DNA of 64,000 nt from Smittia aterrima (GCA_033063855.1 CP093830.1:6386854-6450853); one strand, 5' to 3'. Shown: positions 1 through 9,092, counted from the first letter of the stretch. Program-made: numbers and translations. The notes: generated by a model not told the origin, from the letters alone.

Positions 1-151
1 TTAGTCTAACAATCACAGAAATGAAATTTCACAGAAATTGACATGAACACATCGGACAATTTCAAAATTTGTCGATGTGCTCATGCCGATCGTTTTCCAC
101 TTAGTTTTCTTTAGTTACGTTTGATTGTGTCTTAAGTGTGAAAAATTATTC

Positions 152-161
152 TTTATTTATT
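152..161 (-). terminator. Polyadenylation signal of cystathionine gamma-lyase
   Basis: Overlapping AATAAA hexamers read on the minus strand about 60 bases past the stop codon of the lyase gene. The rest of positions 1-220 is AT-rich 3' flank with no coding signal that I can see. Confidence 0.5.
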
Positions 162-220
162 GTTCAGTTGTTTGATGAGAATAACAAAAACGTTTCGAAA
201 TAAAAAGTCTTCGTACGAGT

Positions 221-1484
221 TTAAACATTTTCCAAAGCTTGATTAAGATCTGCGATGATTTCTTTCTCATTTTCAATGCCAACATTGAGTCTAACTAAGG
301 TTTCAGTGACTCCGACAGCTAATCGATGCTTCTCAGGTAAATCAGAATGTGACATCATCCAAGGAAAAGCTGCGTTGCTTTCAACTCCTCCCAAACTTTC
401 AGAAAGTAAAACGAGCTTTAAGGAATGGAAGAACTTCTTTGTTTGGTCGATTGAGCCTTTGATATAGAAGGCAATCATTCCCGAATGTCCGTAAGATTGA
501 GCTAAAGCAATCTCGTGTCCTTTGTGAGACTTCAATGAAGGATGAAAGACTTTCTCGATCTTCGGGTGATCTTCCAGGAATCTCGCGACAGCAAATGCAT
601 TTTCTGAATGCTTCTCCATTCGCAACGACAAAGTTTTCAAGCTTCGACTGACCATGTAGCAATCGTGAGGAGATGGAATGAGCCCTGTCGAGACTTGATA
701 ATATTTCAAGGTCTCGTAGAACTTCTTGTTGTTTGTAGCGATGGATCCCATGACAATATCTGAGTGACCGTTGATGAACTTGCTGATTGAATACATCACA
801 ACATCAGCTCCAAGCTCCAATGGACGTTGAAAGTAAGACGTCAAGAAAGTGTTGTCAACAATCAGCAAAGCTTCAGATTTCGCATGAACAATGTCAGCAA
901 TTGCTTTAATGTCGACGATGCTCAACAATGGATTCGTGGGCGATTCGATCCAAACAATTTTCGTGTTTGATTTAAAAGAGTTTTCTAAGCTCTTGAGGTC
1001 ATTGAAGTCGACGAATTGGATTTCAATTCCCATTTTCTTCGCAAGATCTCTGAAGAGACGAAGTGATCCGCCGTACAGATTCTCAGCAGACATGATGGCA
1101 TCTCCACTTTCGAGAGTTGAAATTATTCCTGTCAAAGCTGCGACGCCAGCAGAAAACGTTAAGGCGAACTCAGCGTTATCAAGTGAAGCTAACGTCTTAT
1201 CAAGAACATCACGCGTTGGATTTTTATAGCGACTATACTGATAACCTGAGCCTTCCCCAAGAGCGCTGTACTCATAAGTGTTTGAAGTAAAAATTGGAGT
1301 GACCACAGCTCTGAAATAATTAATTTAAAATAATATTGAATCAATTTTCTCAAAAAATCAGCAATAAAACGAACCGGCTTGTCCATTGCTCAGGTTTTTG
1401 TCCGGAATGAATCGCTTTCGTTGAGAATCCTTCAGGTTGTTTCTTGTATCCAAGTTTCTCATTGAAGCTTAAAGATTTTTCCAT
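221..1484 (-). CDS. Cth: Cystathionine gamma-lyase (two exons)
   Basis: Pyridoxal-phosphate enzyme of transsulfuration that cleaves cystathionine to cysteine, 2-oxobutyrate and ammonia in the cytosol; the fly homologue is Eip55E. CDS is complement(221..1310, 1375..1484), 399 residues, close to the usual ~400. Exon 1 starts at the ATG at 1484 and gives GFSTKAIHSGQKPEQWTS; the 64-base GT-AG intron joins in frame to give RAVVTPIF. Active-site residues are visible: the Schiff-base lysine K214 in SISKFINGHSD, the ring-stacking tyrosine Y116 in AENLYGGS, D189 in VDNTF that contacts the pyridine nitrogen, and Y62/R64 in YSRYKNPTR for phosphate binding from the partner subunit. A related enzyme (cystathionine gamma-synthase or beta-lyase) is less likely given the animal setting. 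The gene lies tail-to-head about 100 bases from the end of the LRR-BTB gene, so its promoter is probably within 1485-1735. Confidence 0.95.
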
Positions 1485-1735
1485 GATTTCTAAATTAATT
1501 CTCCTTCTCTTGTCGACTGCTGAAATAGAACTGAAATAAAAGTCAAAAAAATCGTCAATTCTCTTATCAATTTGAGCTTTCTAGCTTCTCATGCTTTGAT
1601 TTATTAACATCGAAGATGTAATCTTTTTTGTTGAATGACTAGCAAAAATATTTAAAAAAAGATTAGATTATTTGTCAATTCATTTGCTCGACAAGTAAAT
1701 TTTCGTTTCATATTTCATTCGTTAGATCTTCAACA

Positions 1736-2932
1736 TTAAACTCCAAGTTTATTTTTCAGCAAGTTGAGCTCATTTCTTGAGTTTTCAATAATTTCTTCGT
1801 AGGCTCGTCGATAGTCCATTAGCTTCTTCAAGTTATCTGGATCCTCCATCAGAGTGTCAGGCAGATCATCAGGAATTCTCGCGGCAATGAGACGAAACGC
1901 TTTTTCCTTGATTTGTTGCGCTGAGAAACGATGAGCAAATATGAAGAATTCCCAAGCCTTCGAGTCATCTAGTTGATTGCAAATTATTTTCTCGTATTTC
2001 GACTTCATCGAAACAACTTTGAATTTAACGGCGATCTCGAACTTTTCCTTTGCGTTGATATCTTCCAAGATTTCGTTTGTGTAAATAAAGTTCAGAAGAG
2101 CTTCAACCGATTTTGTGCTAAATTCATTGATCTTCATTTCATCTTCATCTAATGGATCTTCGAATATCTTAGCGAAGACTTCGCTTCGAATCGCCAAAAT
2201 ATTCTTATGCACTTTAAATTCCTTATCGCGAGCCATGACGGTAAGATCAGAGAATTTCCCGGTTTGCCATAATTCTTTTATTTTCGGAATGAAATCCATC
2301 AGCTCTGGATCAATTGGCTGAGCAATTTGCTGAGTGACGTCCTCAGAATCAACAGCGATGGGCTGAGCAGGTTTCATGCACTTCTCATCGATCAACGTCA
2401 TCAGATCATCAAAAAGATTCAATGTACCGCGTTCTCCTGGCCAGAAGCAAGCGTCGATGCTTTTGTTTTCTCGAAGGTCCACGAAAGCGTTTCTTCCTAA
2501 CAAAGGCTTCAAGAGTTCTGACGAAGCGAATTCTATTTTGTTGGCGCGGAGCGAAACGATTCGCAATTTCGGCATTTCGGTGAATAAGTCATCCGGCAAT
2601 GTTGTCAACTGGCATCTCATAAGATCCAGACGAATTAGTTTCTCGAGTCCATCTAAATCCCTTCTCGAAACTTCCTCAATGTCACTGTGCGAAATATTCA
2701 AATGATTGAGATTGGGGAAATGTCGATCGAGCCCTCGTGGAAAATAATTGATACAAGTAGAGTTGAAACGAACGCATTTAACATCCTCATGCGTTTTGCC
2801 TTCTATGTGGTCTCCTTTAATCGCCTTGATTACGTGCTCTCTCTCGTTAATGACGCCGTCGCTTATGATGCAAGTGTAGACAGCAGTGTTCGGAGCAAAA
2901 TATTTATTCTCAAACTTGCAATTGAGCTCCAT
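1736..2932 (-). CDS. LRR-BTB chimeric protein (extracellular-type LRR cap joined to a BTB/POZ domain)
   Basis: Single-exon gene, 398 residues. Residues 1-190 are a leucine-rich-repeat module with an N-terminal cysteine pair (C5, C21) and about four repeats (IEEVSRRDLDGLEKLIRLDL, LTTLPDDLFTEMPKLRIVSL). They resemble the secreted LRR protein next door: both have a C-x-F/Y opening, a GKxxxDV segment and YFPxGLxxxFPNL. Residues ~217-325 are a BTB/POZ domain (FSDLTVMARDKEFKVHKNILAIRS, then the EALLNFIYT strand-helix), followed by a BACK-like helical part and a C-terminal coiled coil (~375-395). BTB domains dimerise and often bind Cullin-3; that role here is inference. There is no signal peptide: an in-frame TAA lies a few codons before the ATG with no acceptor between. 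A weak acceptor just after the ATG (ATGGAG|) cannot be excluded. A possible poly(A) signal is at 1600-1605. Confidence 0.85.
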   Translation of the reverse strand: MELNCKFENKYFAPNTAVYTCIISDGVINEREHVIKAIKGDHIEGKTHEDVKCVRFNSTCINYFPRGLDRHFPNLNHLNISHSDIEEVSRRDLDGLEKLIRLDLMRCQLTTLPDDLFTEMPKLRIVSLRANKIEFASSELLKPLLGRNAFVDLRENKSIDACFWPGERGTLNLFDDLMTLIDEKCMKPAQPIAVDSEDVTQQIAQPIDPELMDFIPKIKELWQTGKFSDLTVMARDKEFKVHKNILAIRSEVFAKIFEDPLDEDEMKINEFSTKSVEALLNFIYTNEILEDINAKEKFEIAVKFKVVSMKSKYEKIICNQLDDSKAWEFFIFAHRFSAQQIKEKAFRLIAARIPDDLPDTLMEDPDNLKKLMDYRRAYEEIIENSRNELNLLKNKLGV

Positions 2933-3583
2933 ATTAAAACGAATTTAACTTTTCTCTTTTCACGAGAACTTTCTTCTTCTAAAACTAATCATGCACTAAA
3001 TCTGATTTGCAAATGCGTTTAGAGCGAAAACAATTCGCGAATTGCAATTGTGTGGGTATCGGGTCCATTTCTAATCTTCAACAGGTAGAAAGGAATGAGT
3101 TTAGAAGGAGCTCGTTTTCAATTGGCTCTTCCGTGTCAATTCATTTTTTCAAATTATTGAATTAAAAAGATGACGATGAATTTTAATCGGCTGTAAGTCA
3201 TTCAACCTTTCTAGAAACATCGATTTATTGTACGTTTGTGAATTGAAATCCCTGAACTTCTCATCGATAGCAAAAAGCTTTGATATCAAAAAGCTCATTC
3301 GCTATTCGAAGAAAACAAGAATTACTTTACTACTTCAGATGATAACATTCATTTTATGGAACTAATTTTGTATTGGCCGTTCAAAGTATAAACAAGAAAC
3401 CCAGATAATCTCTAAGTGATTCATAAAAAAGTTCGTAAATCGTCATTCTTCTATTAAAGACCTCTAATCTATTTGATAGAGAAGTAATTTGATAAAGAAG
3501 CATCATTTAGTATTTGGGGATATAAATATTCGATAAGATGTTCGTGTCAAGTTCATTCTACAGCTCAGTCTTCCTCTGTAAAC
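2933..3583. promoter_or_regulatory. Divergent intergenic promoter region between the two LRR genes
   Basis: About 650 bases separate the start codons of two head-to-head genes of the same LRR family. The right-hand gene has a clear TATA box near 3521; I see no TATA for the left-hand gene. No ORF or RNA gene is supported here. Confidence 0.5.
3521..3558 (+). promoter_or_regulatory. TATA box and initiator of the secreted LRR gene
   Basis: TATAAATA at 3521-3528 is followed 34 bases later by an insect-type initiator TTCATTC with its A at 3555. This places a short 5' UTR of about 30 bases before the split start codon at 3584-3585. A strong TATA promoter suits a highly or conditionally expressed secreted protein. 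Confidence 0.6.
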
Positions 3584-4380
3584 ATGTAAGTTGATGAAAG
3601 TAAAGTTACTGCTGAAAATAATTCTTTTTTATTCTCGATAGGGTGTCAATCTCTTTCGTCGTCTTGCTGTTAGGCATTGCAATTCAAACCTCGCAAGGAG
3701 TAGTTTTCGATTGTCATTATGGCATTACAACGATCGCCATCGGATCAGTTTACGCTTGCACACCAACCATACGTAACGCGAAAGTTGGCGACACTCTTAC
3801 GGACGTTGGAGGAGTTCATGTGAATGGAAAGAGCAATCGCGATGTCGATTTCTTGTATATTTACAAGCAAGATTTAACTTACATTCCGAAAGGAATTGAA
3901 AAGTACTTTCCAAACCTGAAAGCAATTGACTATCAGAACTCAACCTTAACAACAATTTCGTCGGAAGACTTGAAGCCGTTCCCAAGGATTGTTTTGTTTT
4001 ACGCGACCTTCGGAAATTTAGTTTCACTTGAAGGCAATTTATTCCAACACAATCTGAATCTTCAATATATCATCATGAACAATAACAAAATCGCTAATAT
4101 CGGACAAAATCTTTTGGGTGGACTCAACCAGTTGAAATTCGTTAATTTTGGAAATAATCCTTGTGTCAACAAGACTGCAAATTCATTGGAAACGATCAGA
4201 GCCTTGAACCAACAACTATCAGTTTCATGTCCACCAATCAAAGTTATCGATTGCAGTGATCGACTTCTCATCTGCAACAACGAAAAATCTGGTTTATCTT
4301 CGGACATTAAAAGAGCAAATGAACGAATTGCAGAGCTTGAGAGAGTGAACAAGCAATTACTTGCCAGGACTTGCGCTTAA
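3584..4380 (+). CDS. Secreted LRR protein with C-terminal coiled coil; start codon split by an intron
   Basis: CDS is join(3584..3585, 3642..4380), 246 residues. Exon 1 supplies only AT of the start codon; the donor GTAAGT follows, and exon 2 supplies G, giving MVSISFVVLLLGIAIQTSQG. No in-frame ATG exists upstream in exon 2, so this split start is the simplest model. The first 20 residues are a signal peptide. Then come a cysteine pair (C25, C40), LRRs (LTYIPKGIEKYFPNLKAI, LTTISSEDLKPFPRIVLF, LVSLEGNLFQHNLNLQYI, IANIGQNLLGGLNQLKFV), a cysteine-containing cap and a coiled coil (SSDIKRANERIAELERVN) ending in Cys-Ala. The signal peptide-LRR-Cys-coiled-coil order recalls mosquito LRIM/APL1 immune factors, but the protein is shorter and I do not assign it to that family. 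Poly(A) signal AATAAA at 4431-4436. Confidence 0.85.
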
Positions 4381-4452
4381 TTCTTTTTTATTTGTCATTA
4401 TTGGTGAAGGTTCGTAAAAGAAAACAACAAAATAAATTATATATAAAAGTTT

Positions 4453-4459
4453 AAAAAAA
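4453..4459 (-). terminator. RNA polymerase III terminator
   Basis: Seven T residues on the minus strand, 14 bases past the 3' end of the tRNA-Asn gene, match a standard Pol III terminator. Confidence 0.6.
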
Positions 4460-4473
4460 GATATTGAAGTGAA

Positions 4474-4490
4474 CGTCCCTAGGTGGACTC

Positions 4491-4540
<50 letters not shown>

Positions 4541-4547
4541 TAGAGAC
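4474..4547 (-). tRNA. tRNA-Asn (anticodon GTT)
   Basis: A 74-base cloverleaf read on the minus strand. The acceptor stem GTCTCTA pairs with TAGGGAC (one G-T pair), the discriminator is G at 4474, the anticodon loop CTGTTAA carries GTT (plus-strand 4511-4513), and the B box reads GGTTCGAGTCC. The A box region has GGCGCAATCGGTTAGCGC. No intron and no encoded CCA. It sits between the 3' ends of the secreted LRR gene and the zinc-finger gene. All arms look intact, so it should be functional. Confidence 0.97.
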
Positions 4548-4804
4548 TTTTGTTGATCGTTTGCTAATTCGTAATTTGAAACTGCAATGAAATTTCTTAT
4601 CAAGCTATTACAAAATTGCAATCTTAAAAGAATAAATTATTTCGCTTTCAATAAAAAAACGTCTAATTCATTTATTTCAAGAACCTCATAAGAGGAGAAT
4701 TTTTATTCCAGTTTATTTCAGTTTTAGTTCAATAATCTCTGACAAAGATAAGCTTGATGAGTTATTTTACTTTTCGATTTATTTCAGTTTAACTAAACTT
4801 TAAT
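4548..4804. other. Spacer between tRNA-Asn and the zinc-finger gene
   Basis: AT-rich spacer. It probably holds the 3' UTR of the minus-strand zinc-finger gene; minus-strand AATAAA hexamers lie at 4671-4676 and 4778-4783. A short imprecise repeat of the motif TTTATTTCAGTTT occurs near 4709 and 4778. Nothing else seen. Confidence 0.4.
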
Positions 4805-5905
4805 TCAAGTAGTTCTTAACACAGTTAAGCTGGATGACATTTCATGTGATTTTTCATTTCCCCTAATTTTGTCGACTGATGATTGCAATTCGGGCATTCG
4901 TAGCTTTTTCGTGCGATCGTTAAGTTCTTTGACACTCGATGAATGAATTTTCATGTGCTTATATAAACAATGTTTTTTTATTAATGTATTGCACAAATCG
5001 CACTGAACATATTTTATCTCGTGCTTTCTGCGCTTATGAATGTTCAGTTCAATCTTATCTAAATAAACTTTCTCGCAAGCATCGCATTTAAACCTTGCAG
5101 TTGTTGTGTGCTTATTAATGTGCCTCTGAAGACGATCCTTAGCAAGCAAGTGATGGCAAATCGGACAAGAAAGTTTGTGATGCATTTGAATGTGCTGCTT
5201 AAGTGTAACCTTTGTTTTTGTGGTTTTTCCACAAACATCGCAATGAAACTTGAGTTCACTATGAACGACTTTTTCATGCTGTCTTAATCCGACTTTAGTT
5301 GCGAATGAATAAATGCAAGATTTGCACTCGAATTTTATTTCGGGTCCTGTTGCGTAATCTCCATGTCGATTGTTCAGTTGGTGACTTTTCAATAAATAAA
5401 AGAACGAAAAGACTTTTTCGCAAGTTGAGCAGGAAAATTTCTTCACGTGAATTTGAAAATGTGCTCTCAGACAATATTTGTTTGAACTTCTGTAATCACA
5501 TTTTGAACATTGCCAGCTTGAGTCCTTGCAATGAACTTGAGAAATGTGAATCGATTTGCAGTTGTTGCACTTGAATTGTTGATCGCAGAAGCCACAATCG
5601 ATGAGTTTTTCTAAATTACACTTCAAACCACAATTTTCGCATTTTTTAAGAGTTTTACAATATCTCAAATGTTTTTCCAGGTTTCCTGTATATTTATTGG
5701 CGTATTCACACTTTCCACAAGCGAAATACGATGCAAATAACTTTGGAGAACTTTTCCACCTTTTATCGAATTTCCGCAACTCAATCTTAAATTCTTTCAC
5801 TTCAGGTTCTTCGTCAGTCTCTGGATCAGAAGGCAAGATTAATTCAAAGTGAACTTCTGGCTCGTGCTTTATGTTATCAACGATTTCTTGGCTGAATTCT
5901 TCCAT
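4805..5905 (-). CDS. C2H2 zinc-finger protein
   Basis: Single-exon gene, 366 residues, probably a nuclear DNA-binding protein. The acidic N-terminus contains a SUMO-type site IKHE (12-15). Zinc ligands: a C2HC finger at C63/C66/H79/C83; a cysteine-rich block C89-C126 with CxxC pairs (CENC, CGFC, CNNC) that is not a normal finger; then seven C2H2 fingers starting at C133, C159, C194, C222, C247, C274 and C302. Linkers are irregular and lack TGEKP, so this is not a tandem KRAB- or Krueppel-type array. The tail after residue 325 is basic and Ser-rich. No ZAD domain is visible. The specific orthologue is not recognised. The ATG at 5905 opens the frame directly, and divergent acidic sequence follows, which supports the start. 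Confidence 0.85.
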   Translation of the reverse strand: MEEFSQEIVDNIKHEPEVHFELILPSDPETDEEPEVKEFKIELRKFDKRWKSSPKLFASYFACGKCEYANKYTGNLEKHLRYCKTLKKCENCGLKCNLEKLIDCGFCDQQFKCNNCKSIHISQVHCKDSSWQCSKCDYRSSNKYCLRAHFQIHVKKFSCSTCEKVFSFFYLLKSHQLNNRHGDYATGPEIKFECKSCIYSFATKVGLRQHEKVVHSELKFHCDVCGKTTKTKVTLKQHIQMHHKLSCPICHHLLAKDRLQRHINKHTTTARFKCDACEKVYLDKIELNIHKRRKHEIKYVQCDLCNTLIKKHCLYKHMKIHSSSVKELNDRTKKLRMPELQSSVDKIRGNEKSHEMSSSLTVLRTT

Positions 5906-6189
5906 TACGAGCTTACATTTCTTATCCGATGAGAACTGCTAGAGAACTGAACTAAGAATGACTTTTTGATTGTTATCAATCAATTTCCTACCTGAAAATT
6001 AATCAATTTTTAGCCAATGACAACGTTCCATGTGAAGCTTTGGCTGATTTGACAGTTACAAATTCGATTGAATTTTAAAATTCGCAAATAAAACAAATCG
6101 TGAAATTATTTCTATGTTTAATGTAATGAATCCAAAGCACTCCAGTCTAAATACAAATATATTTGATTAAAACAAATTGAAGTCTCAAA
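5906..6189. other. Upstream region of the zinc-finger gene
   Basis: AT-rich spacer with no coding signal I can support. It should hold the minus-strand promoter of the zinc-finger gene; no TATA box is evident. The left end of the three-exon candidate pseudogene begins near 6134-6190. Confidence 0.4.
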
Positions 6190-6599
6190 CTCGATGGTTG
6201 GTTCGATTGTTGACGAGAAACTGGGAATATTGATGATTTCTTGCCAGACTTTTCGACATTAGCGAGACCGATTTGATAGACATATTGTAGAGCAGACATC
6301 CTGAAGAAAAACAAATTTTACCCGTGAATTGCATAATGATAAAGTGAAGAACTTACTGCACGAGCTCATTGAAATCGAATGGCAGCATGAGATAGACAGA
6401 TGTTCTAAGTTTGGAAAGAGTCTAATTTAGTGAGTCCTTTGTAACAATCGTTGCACTAGAAATGATGCTTTCAGCATTGTTACAACCATTCTCTGCTAAT
6501 TTCAAAGCATCTAAAAAAAGAGAAAGATGTTTAATGCGGTAATGAAATAATTTCGATAAGCTTACGTTTATCTATTGGAGAGTTGCGACAAACAGACAT
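6134..6599 (-). pseudogene. Small three-exon gene interrupted by one in-frame TAG (candidate pseudogene)
   Basis: Three exons can be joined in one frame: 6566..6599 (MSVCRNSPIDK), 6357..6510 and 6134..~6299. All three share good GT-AG ends: donors GTAAGC and GTAAGT, acceptors TTTTTTTAG and TTCTTCAG. The frame reads HALKLAENGCNNAESIISSA, then TIVTKDSLN, then TAG, then TLSKLRTSVYLMLPFDFNEL and VQMSALQYVYQIGLANVEK, ending at a TAG near 6134. The only break is the TAG at about 6428-6430, in the middle of exon 2. Conserved splice sites around a single stop suggest a recently disabled gene, a polymorphic allele or an assembly error. The C-terminal part loosely recalls LIN52 (ELxxxxxLQ...YQxGL), but too weakly to name it. 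Confidence 0.45.
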
Positions 6600-6661
6600 T
6601 GTTGGTGAACAGTGCTGGTCAGCGTACTTTTAGCAATCTACTTCGAGACGAGTCCATGCTA

Positions 6662-6868
6662 TTATGAGACGATTTCTAAGCCGGAAAACTCTTCGTCGAT
6701 CTCTAATTTCATTGATGGACAGATACTCAGCTTCTGGTGACAGTTATTGTACTCAGTCTTGTTCATTAGCAGTCTCGTCATCTTTTTTGTCAATTTCTTC
6801 TTCGATTTATTTGCCATTTTAAAAGGTAAACAAACACTAAAGTCTTCCCGGAATTTGATGCTTGTCAT
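6662..6868 (-). CDS. Short hypothetical ORF, 68 residues
   Basis: A basic N-terminal half (FKMANKSKKKLTKKMTRLL) is followed by an acidic tail ending SGLEIVS. I do not recognise it, and see no signal peptide or family motif. It lies just upstream of, and on the same strand as, the candidate pseudogene, so it may be part of an older 5' exon or chance. Low confidence. Confidence 0.2.
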   Translation of the reverse strand: MTSIKFREDFSVCLPFKMANKSKKKLTKKMTRLLMNKTEYNNCHQKLSICPSMKLEIDEEFSGLEIVS

Positions 6869-7093
6869 GATGAAAGCTTCAGCACTTTTAGGTGCTTGAT
6901 AAAATAGAAATTCGAAAGCTTTGAGCAGAACAAATTAAAATTTAATCAAATAATCTGTAGTTGAATTAAATATTTCTTATATTTTCGTACATTTAACTGG
7001 TAAGTCAATAATTATTCCTTATTTAGATTAAAAACTTTCAATTGTTCTCTCAAATCTTCAATTTATTAGATTCACGTGCTGGATTCTTATAAA
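6869..7093. promoter_or_regulatory. Upstream region of the F-box gene
   Basis: AT-rich region before the F-box start codon. A perfect CACGTG E-box lies at 7073-7078, only 15 bases before the ATG and so possibly within the 5' UTR. No TATA box is obvious. Confidence 0.3.
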
Positions 7094-8737
7094 ATGCCTC
7101 CAGGTCGAAAGCGAACGTCGCTGGGAGATATCACAAATAACAACATTGTGAAAGACGGCACAAATGCAAAACGACGGAAGATTGAAATTCTTTCAGATGT
7201 TAAATTGGGTAAGTAAAGTTGTTGACAAACAAATAAACATAATCTAACCTCAATGTTTCTACAATTTCATTCAGATATTCCATCAGAACCTGCTCCCACT
7301 CTTGACACTATTCCTAAGGAAATCATTGGATCGATTTTCAATATGCTGGATCACAACGACAAGCTTAATCTCGCTGCTACAAACAAACGAATGAATGAAT
7401 GTTTTACTTCATACTTTTCGTTTACATTGGACTTGGATACAAACGATTTACCTGAGATCACTCGTCCCTACGCGAAAGTTACATTTAAAAACTTGACCAA
7501 GCCTAAAATTCAGCAGCGAATGGAACAGATAATATCTCTTATCAAGACGATGGGTCCTCACATCAAGGAACTTATTTTTGAGAACGCTAAAGTGACCGAG
7601 AAATTCTTTTCAGGAATGTTGCATTTCTGTCAAAACGTCAAGTCACTCAACTTTTACAATTTCAAGATTTGTGGCTCGGATTACTCTGCTTCGTTGCCAT
7701 TCTCTCATTTAGAACAAATCTTTTTCGACGATTCAACTTCAGTCTACAACCTACGAAACATTTTGGCAAAGGTCAAAACACTTCAACAATTTAAAAGCGG
7801 AAACTACTCGAACGAGGAAGATGAAGAGAATGCATTTAAGGAAAACACTGCTATCTCAGAAATTCTGGCGCGACAGCCCAACTTAAAGAAGCTCAGAATC
7901 ATTTGCAATGAGATTTTCAAGAATGGATTTCAAAACAGGACATATCCATTTCAATTGAAAACTTTTATGATTTCCATTGGTGAATTGTCAAAACTTCAAT
8001 CACAAAACATGAGTTCATTCGTTTTGCAGCAGAAAGAACTGAAGAAAGTCTCATTTAATGTTCGTTGTGATTACAAATCCAACAATTTCATCAGAACATT
8101 TCAACACATTCTACTATCACCAGAACTGAAGTCACTCAGCTTGGTCTTTTACGAACTGTCAACAATGAAGGCTTTCTACCGTGACTGCGAAATCATCAAT
8201 CCCAGTGTTGAAGAATTGTACCTAGGCGTCTGCAAAATGAAACGATCATATCGACGATTCATCCAATCGACTTCGACAAATTTCCCAAATCTGAAATCTC
8301 TGACAATTAAATTTGACGATGATTGGTACAACACGAGACCAAAAACTTATACGGCACTGAATTCCTTGACAAAGCTTGAGACTTTGAAACTTGAGATATT
8401 CCACATAGATTTTCTGCAAAACTTGGCTATTCCATCGTTAAAGTCGCTTCAAATTTTCACGCTGGCTGAATTTGACAACGAAATGTTCGTTGCTTTCTTG
8501 ATGAAGCATCAACAGTTGATAAATTGTTGCATAGCGCTTGACGAGGTCAACATTCATTCTACGATTCAGTTGATTGAATCTCAAGTTATGAACTTGCCTA
8601 AGCTAGCAACCGTTACCGTTTGTAAACGAGGAGGGACGATTCCTGCGTTTGTAATGACAGATCTTCTCGATTTCATCAAGCAAAACTCTTCGTCGATCCG
8701 TCAAATGAAGGTTTGTGACAAAATATACAATTTCTAA
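7094..8737 (+). CDS. F-box / leucine-rich-repeat protein with basic N-terminal tail
   Basis: CDS is join(7094..7208, 7275..8737), 525 residues, with a 66-base GT-AG intron that splits Asp39 (G|AT). The N-terminus is basic, with two likely nuclear-localisation clusters (GRKRTS at 4-9 and AKRRKIE at 25-31). The F-box lies at ~50-85 (TIPKEIIGSIFNMLDHNDKL, then NLAATNKRMN), which in this family binds Skp1 of SCF ubiquitin ligases. The rest is irregular LRRs (LKKLRIICNEI, LKSLSLVFYEL, LKSLTIKFDD, LETLKLEIF, LKSLQIFTL) and probably selects substrates. It is related in plan to FBXL proteins, but no orthologue is recognised. The first exon is too short to stand out as an ORF; it is supported by the clean splice and the Met context AAAATGCC. 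Poly(A) signal at 8907-8912. Confidence 0.85.
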
Positions 8738-9056
8738 ATTTGTTCCTTAAACTTAAATTCATCAAAATTTAAGAGCTCACTTCATTTTCCTAAGAAACTT
8801 TACGCAGAGCTAGTTAATCATTTATTTTCATATTATCGCTTTATTAATAGCAGTCGAAGATATTTCAAAATAATCTGTTATTGAAACTTATGTAAATTTC
8901 AATTGAAATAAAAATTTATAAAATCATAACGCATTGCATAACTTGACTCGCATTGCACGGAAATGTCAAGTTGCACAGCTCAGCATGTCTCGGATCAATT
9001 CGCTGTACTAAAACGTGTGTGGAATGAAGGAAAGCGAAGAGAAAAATTTCTTACTC
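8738..9056. other. 3' UTR of the F-box gene and promoter of the TMEM132 gene
   Basis: The left part carries AATAAA at 8907-8912 for the F-box gene. The right part, up to the initiator at 9057, is more GC-rich and is the likely promoter of the long TMEM132 gene. No ORF is supported. Confidence 0.4.
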
Positions 9057-9092
9057 AGTCAGTGAGCGCTATCGGAGCAGTGAAGAACGTAA
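9051..9092 (+). promoter_or_regulatory. Candidate initiator of the TMEM132 gene
   Basis: CTCAGTCAGT gives an arthropod initiator TCAGT with A at 9057. A near-match to the downstream promoter element (AGAACG at +28) and G at +24 follow. No TATA box is present. The assignment is from motifs only; the start could be elsewhere in 9000-9900. Confidence 0.35.

Noticed and set aside
255..467. Plus-strand ORFs overlapping the cystathionine gamma-lyase gene
   Set aside because: Antisense shadows of a confidently identified gene; no independent support.
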